From Durusdinium trenchii (taxonomy: Eukaryota; Sar; Dinophyceae; Suessiales; Symbiodiniaceae): a stretch of 64,000 nucleotides of DNA. Positions 40,318-53,100 of the stretch are shown piece after piece. Under the pieces are notes generated by a model. It worked only from the letters and a program-made list of their open reading frames with translations. It ran no database searches and was not told where the DNA came from. How positions within the stretch are numbered: position 1 is the stretch's first letter; each line of letters starts with the position of its first letter. The stretch lies in contig CAXAMN010003592.1 of assembly GCA_963970005.1 (NCBI GenBank), positions 174,198 through 238,197 on the forward strand, in the 5' to 3' direction. Position numbers and translations under genes: made by a program.

Positions 40318-43142
40318 CACTGTAGGTACCAAACATAGATGGCAACTGCAGTTTGACCAATTCTGACCATTTTCAACCGAGTTGTGATGAGGATCCTGTA
40401 TCACTTCGTGGAACGTGAACGTGTGACTTGCCGCCGCTGGGACGATGGCGAAGCAGGTTTTTTCGTCCGGCTTCTGAACAAACTCCCTCCACCGGTCTGG
40501 TTTTCGGATTGCATGGTCCTCCTTGAAGGGAAGAATTCAGTGGTTTGGTTTTCTGGAGCTTCCAAACCCTCCAGTGCAAAGACACCTGTCACCGGAGCGG
40601 AGCCCACGCAGGCGGCTGAACGGGGGAGCGATTGGAGCCCTGTGCGTTCTCGCCAAAAGGGTGGTGGACCGGCGATGCGCAAGGGGAGACGAGGGGCTTC
40701 ACAACCAAGCCTGGGTTTTTGTTTGGCTCATCACCGATGGACTGGAAAGAACATGGGGACACTAGCGGAATTGATGACGATTTTTTTAATTACTTTAACT
40801 TTCAACCAATAGTTGTGGGATGTTATTCGGGAAATATGCTGAATTGTTAAGGACTTAAGCTTAGGCCCTCCAACATCTTGGCACTTGAGCTTTGGCCCAC
40901 TTGGCGCCGCCACATTGTTTCCGTTTGAGAATCAATAACAAGAACCAACGGCCAACGGCGGTCGAACGGTTGAACCACGGATGAACTCAAAGGAAACCAA
41001 CTCTGTGAAAGCTGCAGCATCTTCAGCACAGCTTGCATTCACTACAGAACTGGAAGACTGATGATGTATCTCTTCTTGCCATGTGTATTCGTTATAAGAC
41101 TTTTGGTTTCTTTTCTCCAGAAATGGACTTCTTCTTCACTGGCTTAGGCCGTCCCCTGAACGAACCAAAAAGCCCTTCACTGCAGCTCGTAGATGTATTG
41201 CTTAATAATATAATGTTGTGCCCCACTTTGCCACAGCAAGAGCATATTTCTGTGGTGCTTGATTGAGCGCGTGAAGTCTCCTTTTTTCTTGGACTTGGCC
41301 ATTTGCTTCAAGTCACACCTCACTATCACAGTAAGTCCCATGATCCAAGACAGCTTTGTATCCCAAAGTATGGTTGAATCATGAAGATCACCTCCAAAAG
41401 TACCAGAATAGTACCAGGTCATTTCTCCACTTGCGCCTCCAAAAGACATGCGCTCGAGCGCGCGCCGATTCCGCCGGAGGTGGGCGAACAGAAGGACCGA
41501 GCCGTTGAAAGGTCGAGAGGACGCAGTTTCATCGGTCCAGATCTTGGTCTTGGTTGGGTGTGGATTTCTAAGGACTAGAAAGGCCACTGGAAGGCTTGGA
41601 GACATCCCACATCATCCCACAAGCAATGATTTTTTTGGTAGGTTTATCTTCTGAACCTTGCGGGGGTTCGAACTGGGAGGTTTCCCTTTACGTTGGACCC
41701 TGTCATGGCTTAACATGACAGGCTTCCTCACGGCATCGAATGAAGATGCCGATCGAGTGGGCGGGGGATGGCCCGCATGAGAGCCAAGGTGACCCACGCA
41801 CATGTTCCAACCCCAACACATATTCATCTACCGACCGACCCAAGGACGGTTGGTTTTGGAACTGTACGAAATGAAGCATCAGCACCAGGTTTTGTGCGCT
41901 CCTTGCAAAACCACTGACAACCTGGTTCAACGTGTAAAGCAGAGCTCTCTTCAGAGGAAGCGTGGCATCAATGACCCATGCATGTTGTCACGAAAGGTTG
42001 CTAGGCAACGAGTTTGATAAGCTTTAGCTTAGGAGTGGGATTGTCCTCCATGACCTGATTGTTGTATTTTCAAGATGACCCCCCCCCGGGTTCAATTCGG
42101 CTGAGGGGCAGAATACCTGAGTCAATGTACCTTAACAATCCTTGACAGCCTGTGTCAATGACCACACGTTTTATATAATATTTAGTTTGTTGGGGCTGGG
42201 GCTGGTCGATATCAGGGCCAATGGGGGATATCTCTTCCCCGATGGTGTCGGTCTCATGCCCCGCGTGTTGCTGTTCATGCACCCTCCGGTCTATACCAAA
42301 CCAACCTTTCGTCCACCCCCCCTTACTCAATGTCCAAGTCACTTGCGGTTTGTGTGGCTATGACTAGTTGCACCCCACCCCACCATGCATTTTTGGGGCA
42401 CCTCATGGTCATGGTGTACGTCTTTAGCACGTGTGGAAGCTGTTGGACCCAAGGCCGTAGGATTGAGATGGATTGATCATGATGCGCAACTTGACCACTG
42501 CTTGGACATAGCTGCAGTTCCTACTCAGTTCCCATAAAGAAGGAGTCCTTTGATGTAATTTCGGACATGAAGCTGTGAAGCCTTGATGAAACACGCGCTG
42601 CCTTGAGGCCCAGCAACACTCCAGGAGCCCATGAGTAAGGGTATATGGGGCCATGATACGCCATGTAGCTTGACCTCCAAGGTAGGTTTCCCAGAAAGCG
42701 TCTTGGAAACGGCAATTGTAAGTTACCATTAATTGAAGTTATGTAAGTATATATATATATATTTTTATACACCATAAATACTGACTGTATATGATGTATA
42801 TAGTATATACTTTGTTAGAGACACACACACACACACTTGCACATGAAAACCCGCCTCATCGTTGCGACCGTATGGCGTAGTTTCAGCACTGGGTGATTTG
42901 CCGAGGCCCTTTGCTTGCGACCGGGAGCATTGCAGACTCACGGAATGTCACGCTCAATGGTGCTCATTGAACATTGAGGTACGATACGGTATATGTTTCT
43001 TTCGATGTTCCTTTCGGTGTTCTTGGTATGATGGGTGTCCATGCTCAAACCGTCCATTTCGAGACCCATCGCTGGCCGACGCGCGGCGCCTTTCAGCCCA
43101 AGCGATCGCAGAGCGTTTCAGCCGCAAAGACCCGTCGGCCCC
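40318..43142. other. Mostly non-coding stretch
   Basis: GC-rich patches at 40400-40720 and 41440-41560 are open on + (for example GGAIGALCVLAKRVVDRRCA) but have no recognisable domain or paired splice sites. The rest is AT-rich, with (TA)n at 42748-42766 and (CA)n at 42820-42836. Confidence 0.4.
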
Positions 43143-45596
43143 ATGGACGTGGACTATGACGAGGAGGTGGAGGACACTCGTCCCGCGGGGCGACGCATGA
43201 AGGGCCGCGGAGGTGAGGATGATGATCGTTATGCCACTTGGATAGACCAGTTCCCTCGCCAGACTTCCCTATCCCTTTCCTTTCCTGGTATGTAGGCAGG
43301 TAGCCACTGGAAGGGTAGGAGGTTGCACAGACCCGGGTCCTTGCAACGCCAGACCACTGAGCAGGGTTTGCTCGACTCCCCAGTTTAGCCAAACATGGTC
43401 GAAGCACCAACCATATGGAACATGCTTGCCTACAGTGAGCTACAAGCAAAGAACATGCAAAGAACTCTAACTACTATATTGGACTGCGTAGAAAATCCAA
43501 GGGGCCTATAGTACCACTTCCAGGGCCTTTGTTTCAGGGATCCCGTAGGTTTCTTGGAGTTGTCAGCTCGAAGTGGTCCCCAAAACTGACCGTTTTCTCC
43601 CAAATTCCCAATTCTTTGGGGATTTAGCTTCTGTATGGTTACGTGATTCAAGGATATTATCAGACCCCATGTCATCGTTTATATATGGGTCTTGGCAGTC
43701 TTGGTGTATTCATTTCTGGGCTCCGTGTTGTTTCTTGAACATGTCACGTCACCATCCCATCACGCTTTCCCTCAAGCATGCTTTTCCCCACGCTTAAACA
43801 GCATAGAATCGAATTGTTTCAATGAGCCCAGCGACTTGATTTTACCAACCTCAGTTTCACCATGGCCATGGAGTCCATATATGATACTTCACGCATATAT
43901 ATGTTATATATATATATATATTCATCACACCTTGCATACATTATATAATATATAATGTAGGGAATGATTCTGTTTAGTCCGGAGTCAAGCCAAACTGTTG
44001 ATAAGGCCGGGGTAGGCATCTTCTAAGAGGTGTCCAGGACAACAAGTCGGTAAAGTAAGATCCCACTCTTGGATGGTGGCAGATGGAGCGAAAGATGTTT
44101 TCACAGGAACCTCGCAGGCCTCCCAATTGATTATAATTGCAAGGTGCAACGTAAGGAAAGCCATGTCACATCATTTCACGGACCGATTGGATGCCTCCCC
44201 AAACCAACCGCACCCACGATCTGGTCCTGGTGAGTCGTAGAGATCTTCGACCACTGAAGACCGACACCGAGCGCTTGAGGCGGGCAAAGCAGGGAAGTTC
44301 GAGCGCTTGGACGATGATGACGATGAGACCGGCGCTGCCCGCTCCATCGAAGGGTGGGTGGTCATCGTCTCGGGCGTCCATGAGGAAGCGCAGGAGGAGC
44401 CGTGTCCCGAGCCGTGTCGTCACCGAGCCGAAGCGAGACGGAAGGAGAAAGGAGGCGTTGCACAAACGGAGAAGAATAACATTAAGGAAACGTTGCTGAA
44501 GGAAAGAGGAAGGTGGCTTTAGCACGCATGCAGAATAGGATGCAGAATGAACATGTTCTTCATCCCAGTCACTGTGCGTGTGAATGCCGACCTGACCAAG
44601 CGGGATTGAACCAAAAGATGTGGGAGGATGACATCTTCGAAGCCTTCTCCGAGTACGGCGACATCAAAAACCTCCATTTGAACCTAGATCGCCGTACGGG
44701 CTTCGTGAAGGGCTATGCCTTCATCGAGTACCTTGGGCTGTGAACACCCTTGGACAACTCTTGGCGTTTTAACACAGACTCTTCGAAGGTCAGCCTTGGA
44801 TACCTGGGGATGATCTCAAAGTCTGTTTCATCAAGCGGGTGGTTGTGGTTGTGGTTCTTCAAGCAAGCAGACGTATGGACATACCGTATGGAGATTAAAC
44901 CGTCGTCAACAAACAGTTCTTCCGAACAAAAACCGTTTGTGGTTCCAAACGCCAAGCGCAGCTTTTGAAATCTTGAAAGTCAATACTATATATAATATAT
45001 ATATTTTTTTATATGCATTGTGGGAATTGTTTTCTTTGCGCTGTTCGATGCGGTGCTACTTGTTAAGCCGCGGGTTGAGGTGTTATACCTCCTAATCAGT
45101 TCTGGCTTTGCGGAACCTGGTGGAGCTCAAGCACTTGCCCATGGCTGATATTCTTTGGAATGTAGGTCCAGGTATGAACTTACCTCGGTCCCCTCAACTC
45201 AAATCATCGGTTCTTATAGACGTCCCTTTCCCCCCATCGCGGCAAGTTCCTATTATATAATTAGGTCGACCGGAGAAACAACTTCATTGAGGCCCCTAAG
45301 AGGGGGGCTTTCGTGAGGTATGTGGGGTACTTAGGGCCAGTTGGGTTTGTGTGAATGGCTTTTGAACCCTAATTCTTGCTCAGGTATGAGAATAAGCAGG
45401 AGGCTGATCTCGCTGTGAAGTCGATGGATGGCAACACCCTGCTGGATCACAAGCTGGAGGCGTTCTTTTTGTTTTTTTGAGGGGGGTTGTCACCACCAAA
45501 AGTACTGGTACTTTTGCACTGGAAGGTGTCACCCCCCGCCCTCAGGTGAGTTGGGCCTTCGCCAAGCCTGGCAGCAAGAAGAAGGGCCGCAGGTGA
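43143..45596 (+). CDS. RBM8A: Y14/RBM8A, exon junction complex RNA-binding subunit
   Basis: Y14 pairs with Mago in the exon junction complex, which marks spliced mRNA. Five exons give 144 residues (animal Y14 is about 174): 43143-43212, 44260-44396, 44627-44727, 45384-45459 and 45546-45596. All phases close and the total is 435 nt with TGA. Read in order: an acidic N-terminus [38 protein letters not shown] (strand 1 of the RRM); [20 protein letters not shown] and [15 protein letters not shown] (RNP region, nearly the animal sequence); [20 protein letters not shown]; and the basic tail [16 protein letters not shown]. Introns start with GT (43213), GA (44397), GT (44728) and GC (45460) and all end in AG. 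Only the extent of exon 1 is partly inferred. An in-frame upstream Met at 43071 is ignored because homology begins at MDVD. Confidence 0.93.
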
Positions 45597-46720
45597 AGCC
45601 TTGAACGGAGAAGCCGTGATTGTTGGCACTGGATTGGTCAATTGGCCCGCCCTCTTGGGGTGTACGCAGGCAGGTGACTTCTCCGTGGTTGATGGAACTT
45701 TTACCCCATAGAAGTCCAGAAACTATGCTGTACTTTCCTTAGTGAAGCGAGTTCCCTTTCAGGTCCCCTTAAAGACCACCGCATTCTTTTATATTCTTGT
45801 CATAGTTGTTTATAGCCTTTGACTTTCAGGGTATATATGAATAGATTTGGCACATGTTCTTGGACAGCTGTTTCTTTTTGAGTCCGATGGTGGTGACGTG
45901 ACCCCGGGAGGGTGACCAAGTCCTGTCGAGATTGATGTTATGAACTCTGGAACCCAGAGGAGGCGACCGGACAATGCGTCTCACTCGAGAGGAAACAAGA
46001 AAGAACCGAAATCGCGCTCCAAGCCGGTGAACACCGTAAATGGTACAGAGATTAAGGCCCACTATATTGAGACCCACGTCGCGCAGTACCTCAAGACTCG
46101 AAGCGGAATTACTACTTTTTTAGAGCCACGAGAAGTGCCTGGTTCCATGATTTTTCATGTTTCCTGGTTCCCTAGAAGCAAATCCAAGAGTGTGACAGGC
46201 TTCAGTTTTATCGAACGAAGTGGGATTCTTCGCTTTGACGATGGCAATCGAACTCTGGAGGGGCATCTGGGATGGTGACAGTACAATGGAATTTCTAGCC
46301 CGGCCGATCCCAGCAGTTGGTTCTTGACGTGGGACCCCAAAGGACTTCGGCCATGTTCAACTCAAACGCACGACGAATCTCTCACCTCTCAAGTGCGCCG
46401 AACTAGTAACTAGTGCTGCTGGAGCGGCGAGTGCCGCTGGTGAGCAATGTTGACCGAGGAGTCCAGGGGATCGCGGAAAAGCTGCCGGCGGATGGAACGC
46501 CCGGGGGGTCGGAGTCCAGCCATCAACTCAGGTCTCCAAGCCAAGGTGGCTCTTGTTTTGGACTTATACAATGGTTTCAGAGTAGATGGCACAATCCCCA
46601 AGAGGTGGTTTAGAAGGACCTCCATATCAAAGACATTTTTGGGTGCCAGTGCCATTTCTCACCTCTGATGGCCCACTGGACTTCATTTCTGAATGGGAAC
46701 CGGCTTTGACATGGGGACTT
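45597..46720. other. Y14 3' flank
   Basis: No recognised gene. A 112-codon open frame at 45940-46278 is Ser/Arg-rich without a domain. A GC-rich patch at 46440-46540 reads NVDRGVQGIAEKLPADGTPG on + and might be an exon. Confidence 0.4.
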
Positions 46721-46721
46721 C

Positions 46722-46851
46722 TCCAACTATCAAGAATTGAGTGAGGAAGGCATGACGGGGAAGCTGGCCAAGCCGGCCAGTGAGCGACATGAGCAACATG
46801 AGCTCCGAACCGCTGCGACTCCGACCGATAGCAACAGTGGCAAGCGAGGTT
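46722..46851 (+). CDS. Candidate exon, unknown
   Basis: Reads NYQELSEEGMTGKLAKPASE, then RHEQHELRTAATPTDSNSGK and RG, followed by a GTTTG that could be a GT donor. Charged, helical and hydrophilic. It lies just upstream of the gene at 47211 and could be separate. Confidence 0.35.
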
Positions 46852-47210
46852 TGTTCACAGTGTACGAGTGGCTGGAATAGAAGGGCACAATGCAAGCTTT
46901 TCCCTTGACGGAAGGGGTTCATCGTCTCGTTCCTGTGTGTCTTCCCATAGGCTCGGACGTGTTCGGACATACCCTAGTTATAGTTATATCTATTTCCCCC
47001 AGGATGCGGTCCACCATTGATTTGATGGGATTGACTGCAGAACCATGGGTATTTTTTTGGATTTGAGACTGCCAGGTTCAACCGAACCTCTTTTGGCCGG
47101 GTCGGGTCGGTTTTGTTGGCCACCACCTCGAATCGGTTTCGTCCCTCCAGGTGGACCTGCCTCTCTTGATGCAGGCGGGGCAACGTTGAGTGTCGGGTGA
47201 GACCCCCGGG

Positions 47211-48138
47211 ATGGAAGACCGTCTCCCTCCGCCAAAGAGGAGCCGCGGAGATGAAAGACGCGCTTACAATGAAGTCCAGCAGATTCACCCAACCATACCG
47301 GGAGGAGTGCCTTAAGTAGAGTGTCTTTAGCTTTTAAGACACTTCAAGACTGGAAGCGCATGTTACAGTGTAACAGCCCACTCAGGAGGTTCAACAAGGC
47401 GGCTGCGGATTTCCGGAAGAGAGATGAAGAGGAATTCCCAATTCGTGGCTCCGCCCCAAAACGGAGTGATGGATGCGAGTCACCACAAGGACTCACAGGG
47501 TTTTTTGGAGCTTTCAGGTTTAGGTGTGTGTTTTGCAACGGTGGCAGCCCATTGCTCGCCGTGGCTGATTTTCTCTTTGTAGTTTCTGGGTGGCTTCGGT
47601 CAAAGCACGTGCCCTGCCCCGACAGCCCTGGTGGTGCCAGAGGCTCCGTGGCATTTGGACTATGGAAACCCCGTGGGCACTGCCAGCAGCACCCTGTTGC
47701 AGTGCTATGAGGACCACCAGCGATCGCCCGGTTTTGAACCACGTGCCGCCGGGCCCGGTCAGGGACTCAGGCGGGCCACGTGACGAACGTGGTAGAAGAA
47801 CTCTGATTTTTCCCCTGCTCGGTGGGACACCCGTGATTTGCTGGCAAGAAGTTCTTCAATGTGCATTGTGGGACACGGATGGGCACGGTCCAACCGTTAC
47901 TAACCCCTTTGTTTGGTTTGGTTTGCGGGTGTGTTGTTGGTGGCTGCTATTTGCTGGGAGCCCTGCTCCTTCGTAGCTTTCATCAGCTGCTTGAAATTGT
48001 TTGAAGGATGCCCTTCGTCGCGAGAAGACCGGGATGCCACAGAGAGTTGAAGACTCAGACAGGGAGAAAAGGGATGTCCAAGCCAGTGCTTATAAGGTAG
48101 CTCAGGTAGCACGGTTTTCCAGAAAGATGCTTAGATGA
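47211..48138 (+). CDS. Small unrecognised four-exon gene
   Basis: Exon 1 (47211-47273) starts with ATG and reads MEDRLPPPKRSRGDERRAYN. A 65-bp GT-AG intron follows. Exon 2 (from 47339) reads TLQDWKRMLQCNSPLRRFNK and continues AAADFRKRDEE, ending near 47430 (GA donor) or 47440. Exon 3 (47583 to about 47780, after TTTGTAG) reads FLGGFGQSTCPAPTALVVPE, then APWHLDYGNPVGTASSTLLQ. Exon 4 (48007-48138) reads DALRREKTGMPQRVEDSDRE and ends in TGA. The first join keeps frame exactly; the last two are less certain because exon 4 is open in another frame too. The N-terminus is basic and nuclear-signal-like (PPKRSRGDERR). No family recognised. Confidence 0.5.
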
Positions 48139-49356
48139 ACCATAAGTTAAGCAGTTGATGCGTTCACACCTCACGGGCCTCACAGGAGCGAGAGATGCTC
48201 GCGGTTGCTTGGTCGGTGGTGTAGCCACCTCCAATCAAGTTGGCACGTTTAAATGCGTTATATAAAGTGGTCGAAACTGTAATTCTACCGACCCACCCGG
48301 AAACGAGAGGCACAGGTGATTATACACCAGGATCCCACCTAAACCACTCGCCCATGATTCTCGATCGGGATGGAGCACCCATTTGAGGCACCCATCGCAA
48401 AGCCCATGAGCCCTTGGCATACAGTGCCTCAGTGGCGCAGGCGGGCACTTGAACCGATGGGGAAGAGAACGGCTCAGGCAAAACCCATCTCAATTGCCAC
48501 TTGGTGTTCCGGAGATTGAAACACCAACACTTCCCAAACACTCCATGTATGGAATATATGTATACATATACTACATTGACCCCTTTTCATCAACTCCAAT
48601 ATAGTCATTTAGGTAATTACAACATGGTACAACTAACTACAGTAGTTACTGTATAATTATATAGTACACTTTTAGTATATAATACGTGCCGCCAGTCCCA
48701 AAGAGTGTTTTGCCTTTACGTGGCCGTTGAGGCATCACTCTCATTCTCACCCAGAACCTGTTGAGAGTTGAGAGGGTGGGATTTGTTGAACGGGTGTCAG
48801 ACCACGAAGAACTCCTTTCACCTACAAAGCCATGAGGTCGTTCCGCTCAGGTTGCAACCGGAGCTCAGAAGGATTGACGTGGCTCTTGGGGGGGCTCCAG
48901 CACACCAATCACATGAATTAACATGGTTTGGTTCAAGATGGTTAACGAGGAAACTCCTTCCCCCCAAAGGGGGGTTCCAATCCACTTCTTCAAGTCCTGC
49001 CCATTTTATGCATGTTGGGTGGCCTCTTGAGTTCAGTCAGTGGTCATTTCGGCCACTTGCGCGGCTTGGAAGGTAGACCGTCGGCCATCAGATGATGTGG
49101 CCGATTGAATTTATAGACAAGGACTCCTGTGATGTTAATATGCTTTGGGAATGCAGGTGGTTCTTTTCTATTTGGTGGATCACCATGCAGCTGTTGTTTG
49201 ACGTGCAGGCCGAGCTTCCTAGCGGATGAGGCCAGGTTCGCGGCAGCCATTAACAGTTCCAAACGCTCCATAATGAATGTTCAGAATTTTCTACTGCATG
49301 AACCATCCCAATAGATCAGTTAAATATGCCATACCTTGAGTGTTTGGCTATGAAAC
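48139..49356. other. Intergenic stretch
   Basis: AT-rich with no recognised exon. The candidate nearest the calpain gene is listed next. Confidence 0.45.
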
Positions 49357-49362
49357 GTGCGC

Positions 49363-49560
49363 TTCGCCATGGGGTTCCCCCCCCCCACGGACTCGCCAGT
49401 CCGGAGTTCACAGTTCCAGGATTTCTGGGCGAGCTCGTCCAGGATCGGTGTGGAGCGAGTGGAACCACCGTCAGCGCAGCTGGCCACCGTCAGTGATCTG
49501 GAGCGACTGCAAGAAAAGTCTCTTGGCCGGGCGGAGTGCTCGACTCCAAAGAATAAGGAA
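49363..49560 (+). CDS. Candidate exon upstream of calpain gene
   Basis: Open on + with VRSSQFQDFWASSSRIGVER, then VEPPSAQLATVSDLERLQEK. The minus strand is open as well. It might be an N-terminal exon of the calpain gene or of a neighbour, but the EF-hand exon at 49723 has its own ATG. Confidence 0.3.
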
Positions 49561-49722
49561 GGATTGGGCACTGGGTCGGTCCGCTGATGTTCCCAGATGC
49601 ACTGCACATGGCGCCAGGTCCGCTGATTCTTGGTTCCCTTTTCGTCACATCCGGTGTGTTTGGCTCGGGCTAGGGGAATTTCGTCAGTGTTTGTACGGCG
49701 CAGATTGCGCAATTGACCGGGG

Positions 49723-50156
49723 ATGTCGCATGGGCAAGAAGTGGTAGAAGCCTTCAAAAAGTTCGACAAGGATGGGAATGGCACGATCAGCCGAGAAGAG
49801 CTGGGCGCAGTCTTGAAGGCTTTGGATGCAGAAGCTTTGTTGTGATGGCAAAACCCTTGTTGTGACGGCCCTTACTCTAACTGTAGGGCTGTAGGGCAAG
49901 CAAGTCCGAGAAAATATGCACCCAAAGAACATCAAAGAACCATTATATAGTAGAGAGTCATTAGTCATTAGACCCCAAGACCAGAGGTTCTAAGTTCACA
50001 GTCTTGCTGCTGGAGCTTCTACGCAGTAAGGAAGCATGGGACGATCCATCCATCGACCGTTTGTTGGCTATGGCAGACACCAGCGGAGATGGCGTTTTGT
50101 GGTTTGAGGAGTTTGTTCGGTGGATGCTTGCAGACGATGTGGGAGGCAAGGCTCAA
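49723..50156 (+). CDS. Calpain gene exons 1-2: EF-hand pair
   Basis: Exon 1 ends at 49830 and exon 2 starts at 50031. The calcium loops are DKDGNGTISREE and DTSGDGVLWFEE, both with acidic first, third and twelfth positions. The join reads ALKALDAEAWDDPSIDRLL, the usual spacing of an EF pair. The 200-bp intron begins GAAGC and exon 2 also begins GAAGC, a 5-bp repeat that makes the exact cut ambiguous; GA-AG is the reading with a valid acceptor. Confidence 0.85.
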
Positions 50157-53100
50157 GTGAGCCTTGGCGACGGAACCCTGGGCTATGCTCAGCTTCTGAG
50201 CGTAGCAGACCGAGCCACGTGTAGGACCATTCAGGGTTCACGATCAGTCCACATCGTGCTGTGATGCTGCTCATACACCCGAGAAATTGGAAATCCTTGA
50301 TCAATAGTTCAGCATCATGACGTGACGTGTTCAGATCAAAGCGGGTTCCGTGTTTTAACTTACAGTATATAAATCTCCTGCCGCTCTCGTCTCTCACGAT
50401 TTCAAGAACGAAGACTTACCGAGGCCCAGGCCACCCTTCATTCCAGCAGCATGCCAATCATGCTCGCCACGACCTCTCCCGCAAAGAGACCCAGTTCCCA
50501 CACCTGGCCGGTTTGGTGGGGTAGTCTTGGGAGAAACTGGCAGCAAAAGCCTAAACGGTACACTGCACTCCCTGAAATGGTGGAAGTGGAAAATAGGCTC
50601 GAGACTCGACCTGTTGGATGACCATGTTTCGCTACAAGCAGGTGGTTTCCACTTCCATTTGAATGACTCGGAGATAGAATCCTTCATGCCTGCAATCCGT
50701 GGGAGATGTAGCGGCAGCGCGTGTGAACAGAGGCAACATAACTTTTGACTGTAGTTGTTTTGGACTTGACACGAGCACCCCTGCCAGCTGGGTGGGCAAA
50801 GCACTTGCGCAAGCAAGCAACACTGCAGTGCCCCGTACAGCAAACAGGCCTTTGTCACATGTGAGCATGCCCTCGGATTGGTGAACTACTACTGTACCTC
50901 AACCCTTTTTTTGGGGGGAGGGTAGCTTCAAATCACTGCCGATTGCTCAATGATGTCGAAACATTGACTGTTAGGAAGGGCAACTTCACCTTTGTGGTTG
51001 CTGGATGCTCCCGAGAAGAGTTGAATGGTGAGTATGTGCAACAGGAGAAGTTCTATGGGCGTCGGCCAGTCTTCTACTGCGCTGAGAACAAACGGGTGTT
51101 GTTCTACCAAAAGCGGAGACAAAGTTGGCAGTGCCTAGCCTAAATCTGTTGGACCCTTTTTTAAAGCAACGAGGTGATCGACCAGATGAAACCGGTTGAT
51201 GTCGGGATTGTTTGCAGTTGATTTGGCCTACTGAGCCTACTTGTCATCCAAAGCAAGGATCTATTGGACACCGGGCAAGAAAGCCAGTGCTTTGGTGAAG
51301 ACCGCAAGGGCACCACACATGCTTCTGGAAGGCCAGTGCTGGAGTGTTTGGACGCCAAGATTTGCAAGAGGCTTTGTTGATCTTTGTTGTGTTTGTTCCC
51401 CTGAACTGGCGACGGGTACCAGTTGGAAACTCGTATCCGATGTTTGCGGTATTCAGGGGTACGAGTCCACAAGCAAACTGTACTGTGCTTGAGGCGCCTT
51501 CGTATATCTTCGTGTCATGAAGAACGTTGGAAACGGGCCGAGTTCGACACGTCCTCCATTCGGCGTTCTTCGACGCAGAATCGCCCACGCCCAGGACCGA
51601 GGGCGCTTTTTGTGACATACCCACCATGAAGTGCTCCATTGCCCCGGAGCTGAGCCCGGAGGAAAGGCAAAAGCAAGCGCCTGAGGTGCTCTTCTTTGAC
51701 TCACCGAACATGTTTTGCCACTGAGCTGGGCGGGGTACTGCTGTTGGATACCAATGAAGGGGATCTCTTTCAGGAGCGTCCATGATCCGAAACACATGGG
51801 ACTGGCATACCATTGCCATTATAATCCATTATACATTTGAGGTGGTTCCTGGGGTTCGGGGGTCAAAGTCAGCACGTATCAAAGATGAGGTGATGGGAGG
51901 ATCAACCGTAGCTCTATTACGATTCTTTTTTGAGGTTGAAAGGGAGAACTGTCCAGAAACCTCATCGAAGGAGAAAGACGCATGTCTGGGTGAGCCGTGC
52001 TCATCCCATGGTGACGAAAGAGGCGGTGCGATTCCGGGATGATCTGTATCTATCTATCTATCTGTCTATCTGTGTATATTAATTATATACATTGAATGAG
52101 GTGCACGACATTGTGGAAAGGATCAACCAAGCCCGAAAGGATGGCGTTCGAAGAACGCATCCCAGGTGTCATGAAGAAGCACGAGAAGATTTGGCAAGGA
52201 CGGAACATGTATGTCACAGACGACCAGACCTGCTTTTCCGTCTATATTGACGGCCAAGACGGCTTCTATGGCTGGGCCTTCTTCCACGCCAAAGACGCGC
52301 AGAGGAAAAACGCCGGCTACAAGTCGTGCCCAACGAAGTGCTATTCACCACACCAGTGCCCTGGATGGGTCCTGTTTGAAGTTAGTTTCTGCAACTTCTC
52401 GTCATTGATGTCTTTTCTTTTTGTTCCGGGGTGGTGATAAAAACAATGCATTTTGTAGAGGGGAACTCTCCGTTTCATTCTGAACCTTCCAATTCTCTTC
52501 TGAACTCTCCAGCATGATTTGCCAGGTGCTTGTGGACGGGCGGGGTTTCAGTGTGCGCCGAGCCAAGAGAAGTGGTGAAAGTGAATGTCGTCACTCATGA
52601 GCTGGGTGAAGCTTGGACCCAGTGAGGCCCTTGTTCACATCCCTGCATAGGTCGAATAAGGGCACCGGCGGCTCAAGTCTCAAGTTGTAGGATGTAGGTT
52701 TGTGAACCAGGGTTTCCAGGGTTTTTGAGTCTTTGTGATCAACCCTTGGAGCCAAATTTCCAAGGACGATGTTGGGATCCACTGGGTACTGTAAGAATTT
52801 GCTTCAAAAAATGTTGTTGCGCTTTGAGCTAGGAGTTTTGGGGGTGCACTTTACATACACTTTTTACATCTGTTTACATGTTTTACAACTTGCTTAAATG
52901 TATACCGTATGTATACAGTCTGTTACTAAACGGTATTGTTTGTTCTTTTCTAGACTGGGTCGAATGAAGCAACCATGGAAACTGCTGGGCGAGTGATTGG
53001 GAATTTCACCCCTACGTTCGACTTCCAAAGACCGGGGTAGATCGATTCGATCGATTTGGGTGCGGGAGGCGGTTGTGGATGACACTCCTAGCTTCAGTGA

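Noticed and set aside
51244..51819. 191-codon minus-strand frame in the calpain gene
   Set aside because: No domain. It opposes the gene direction and ends inside intron-like sequence.
52660..52680. GGCTCAAG at about 52667 as another spliced-leader relic
   Set aside because: Only 8 nt match and the preceding bases are CGGC, not TTTT; expected by chance.
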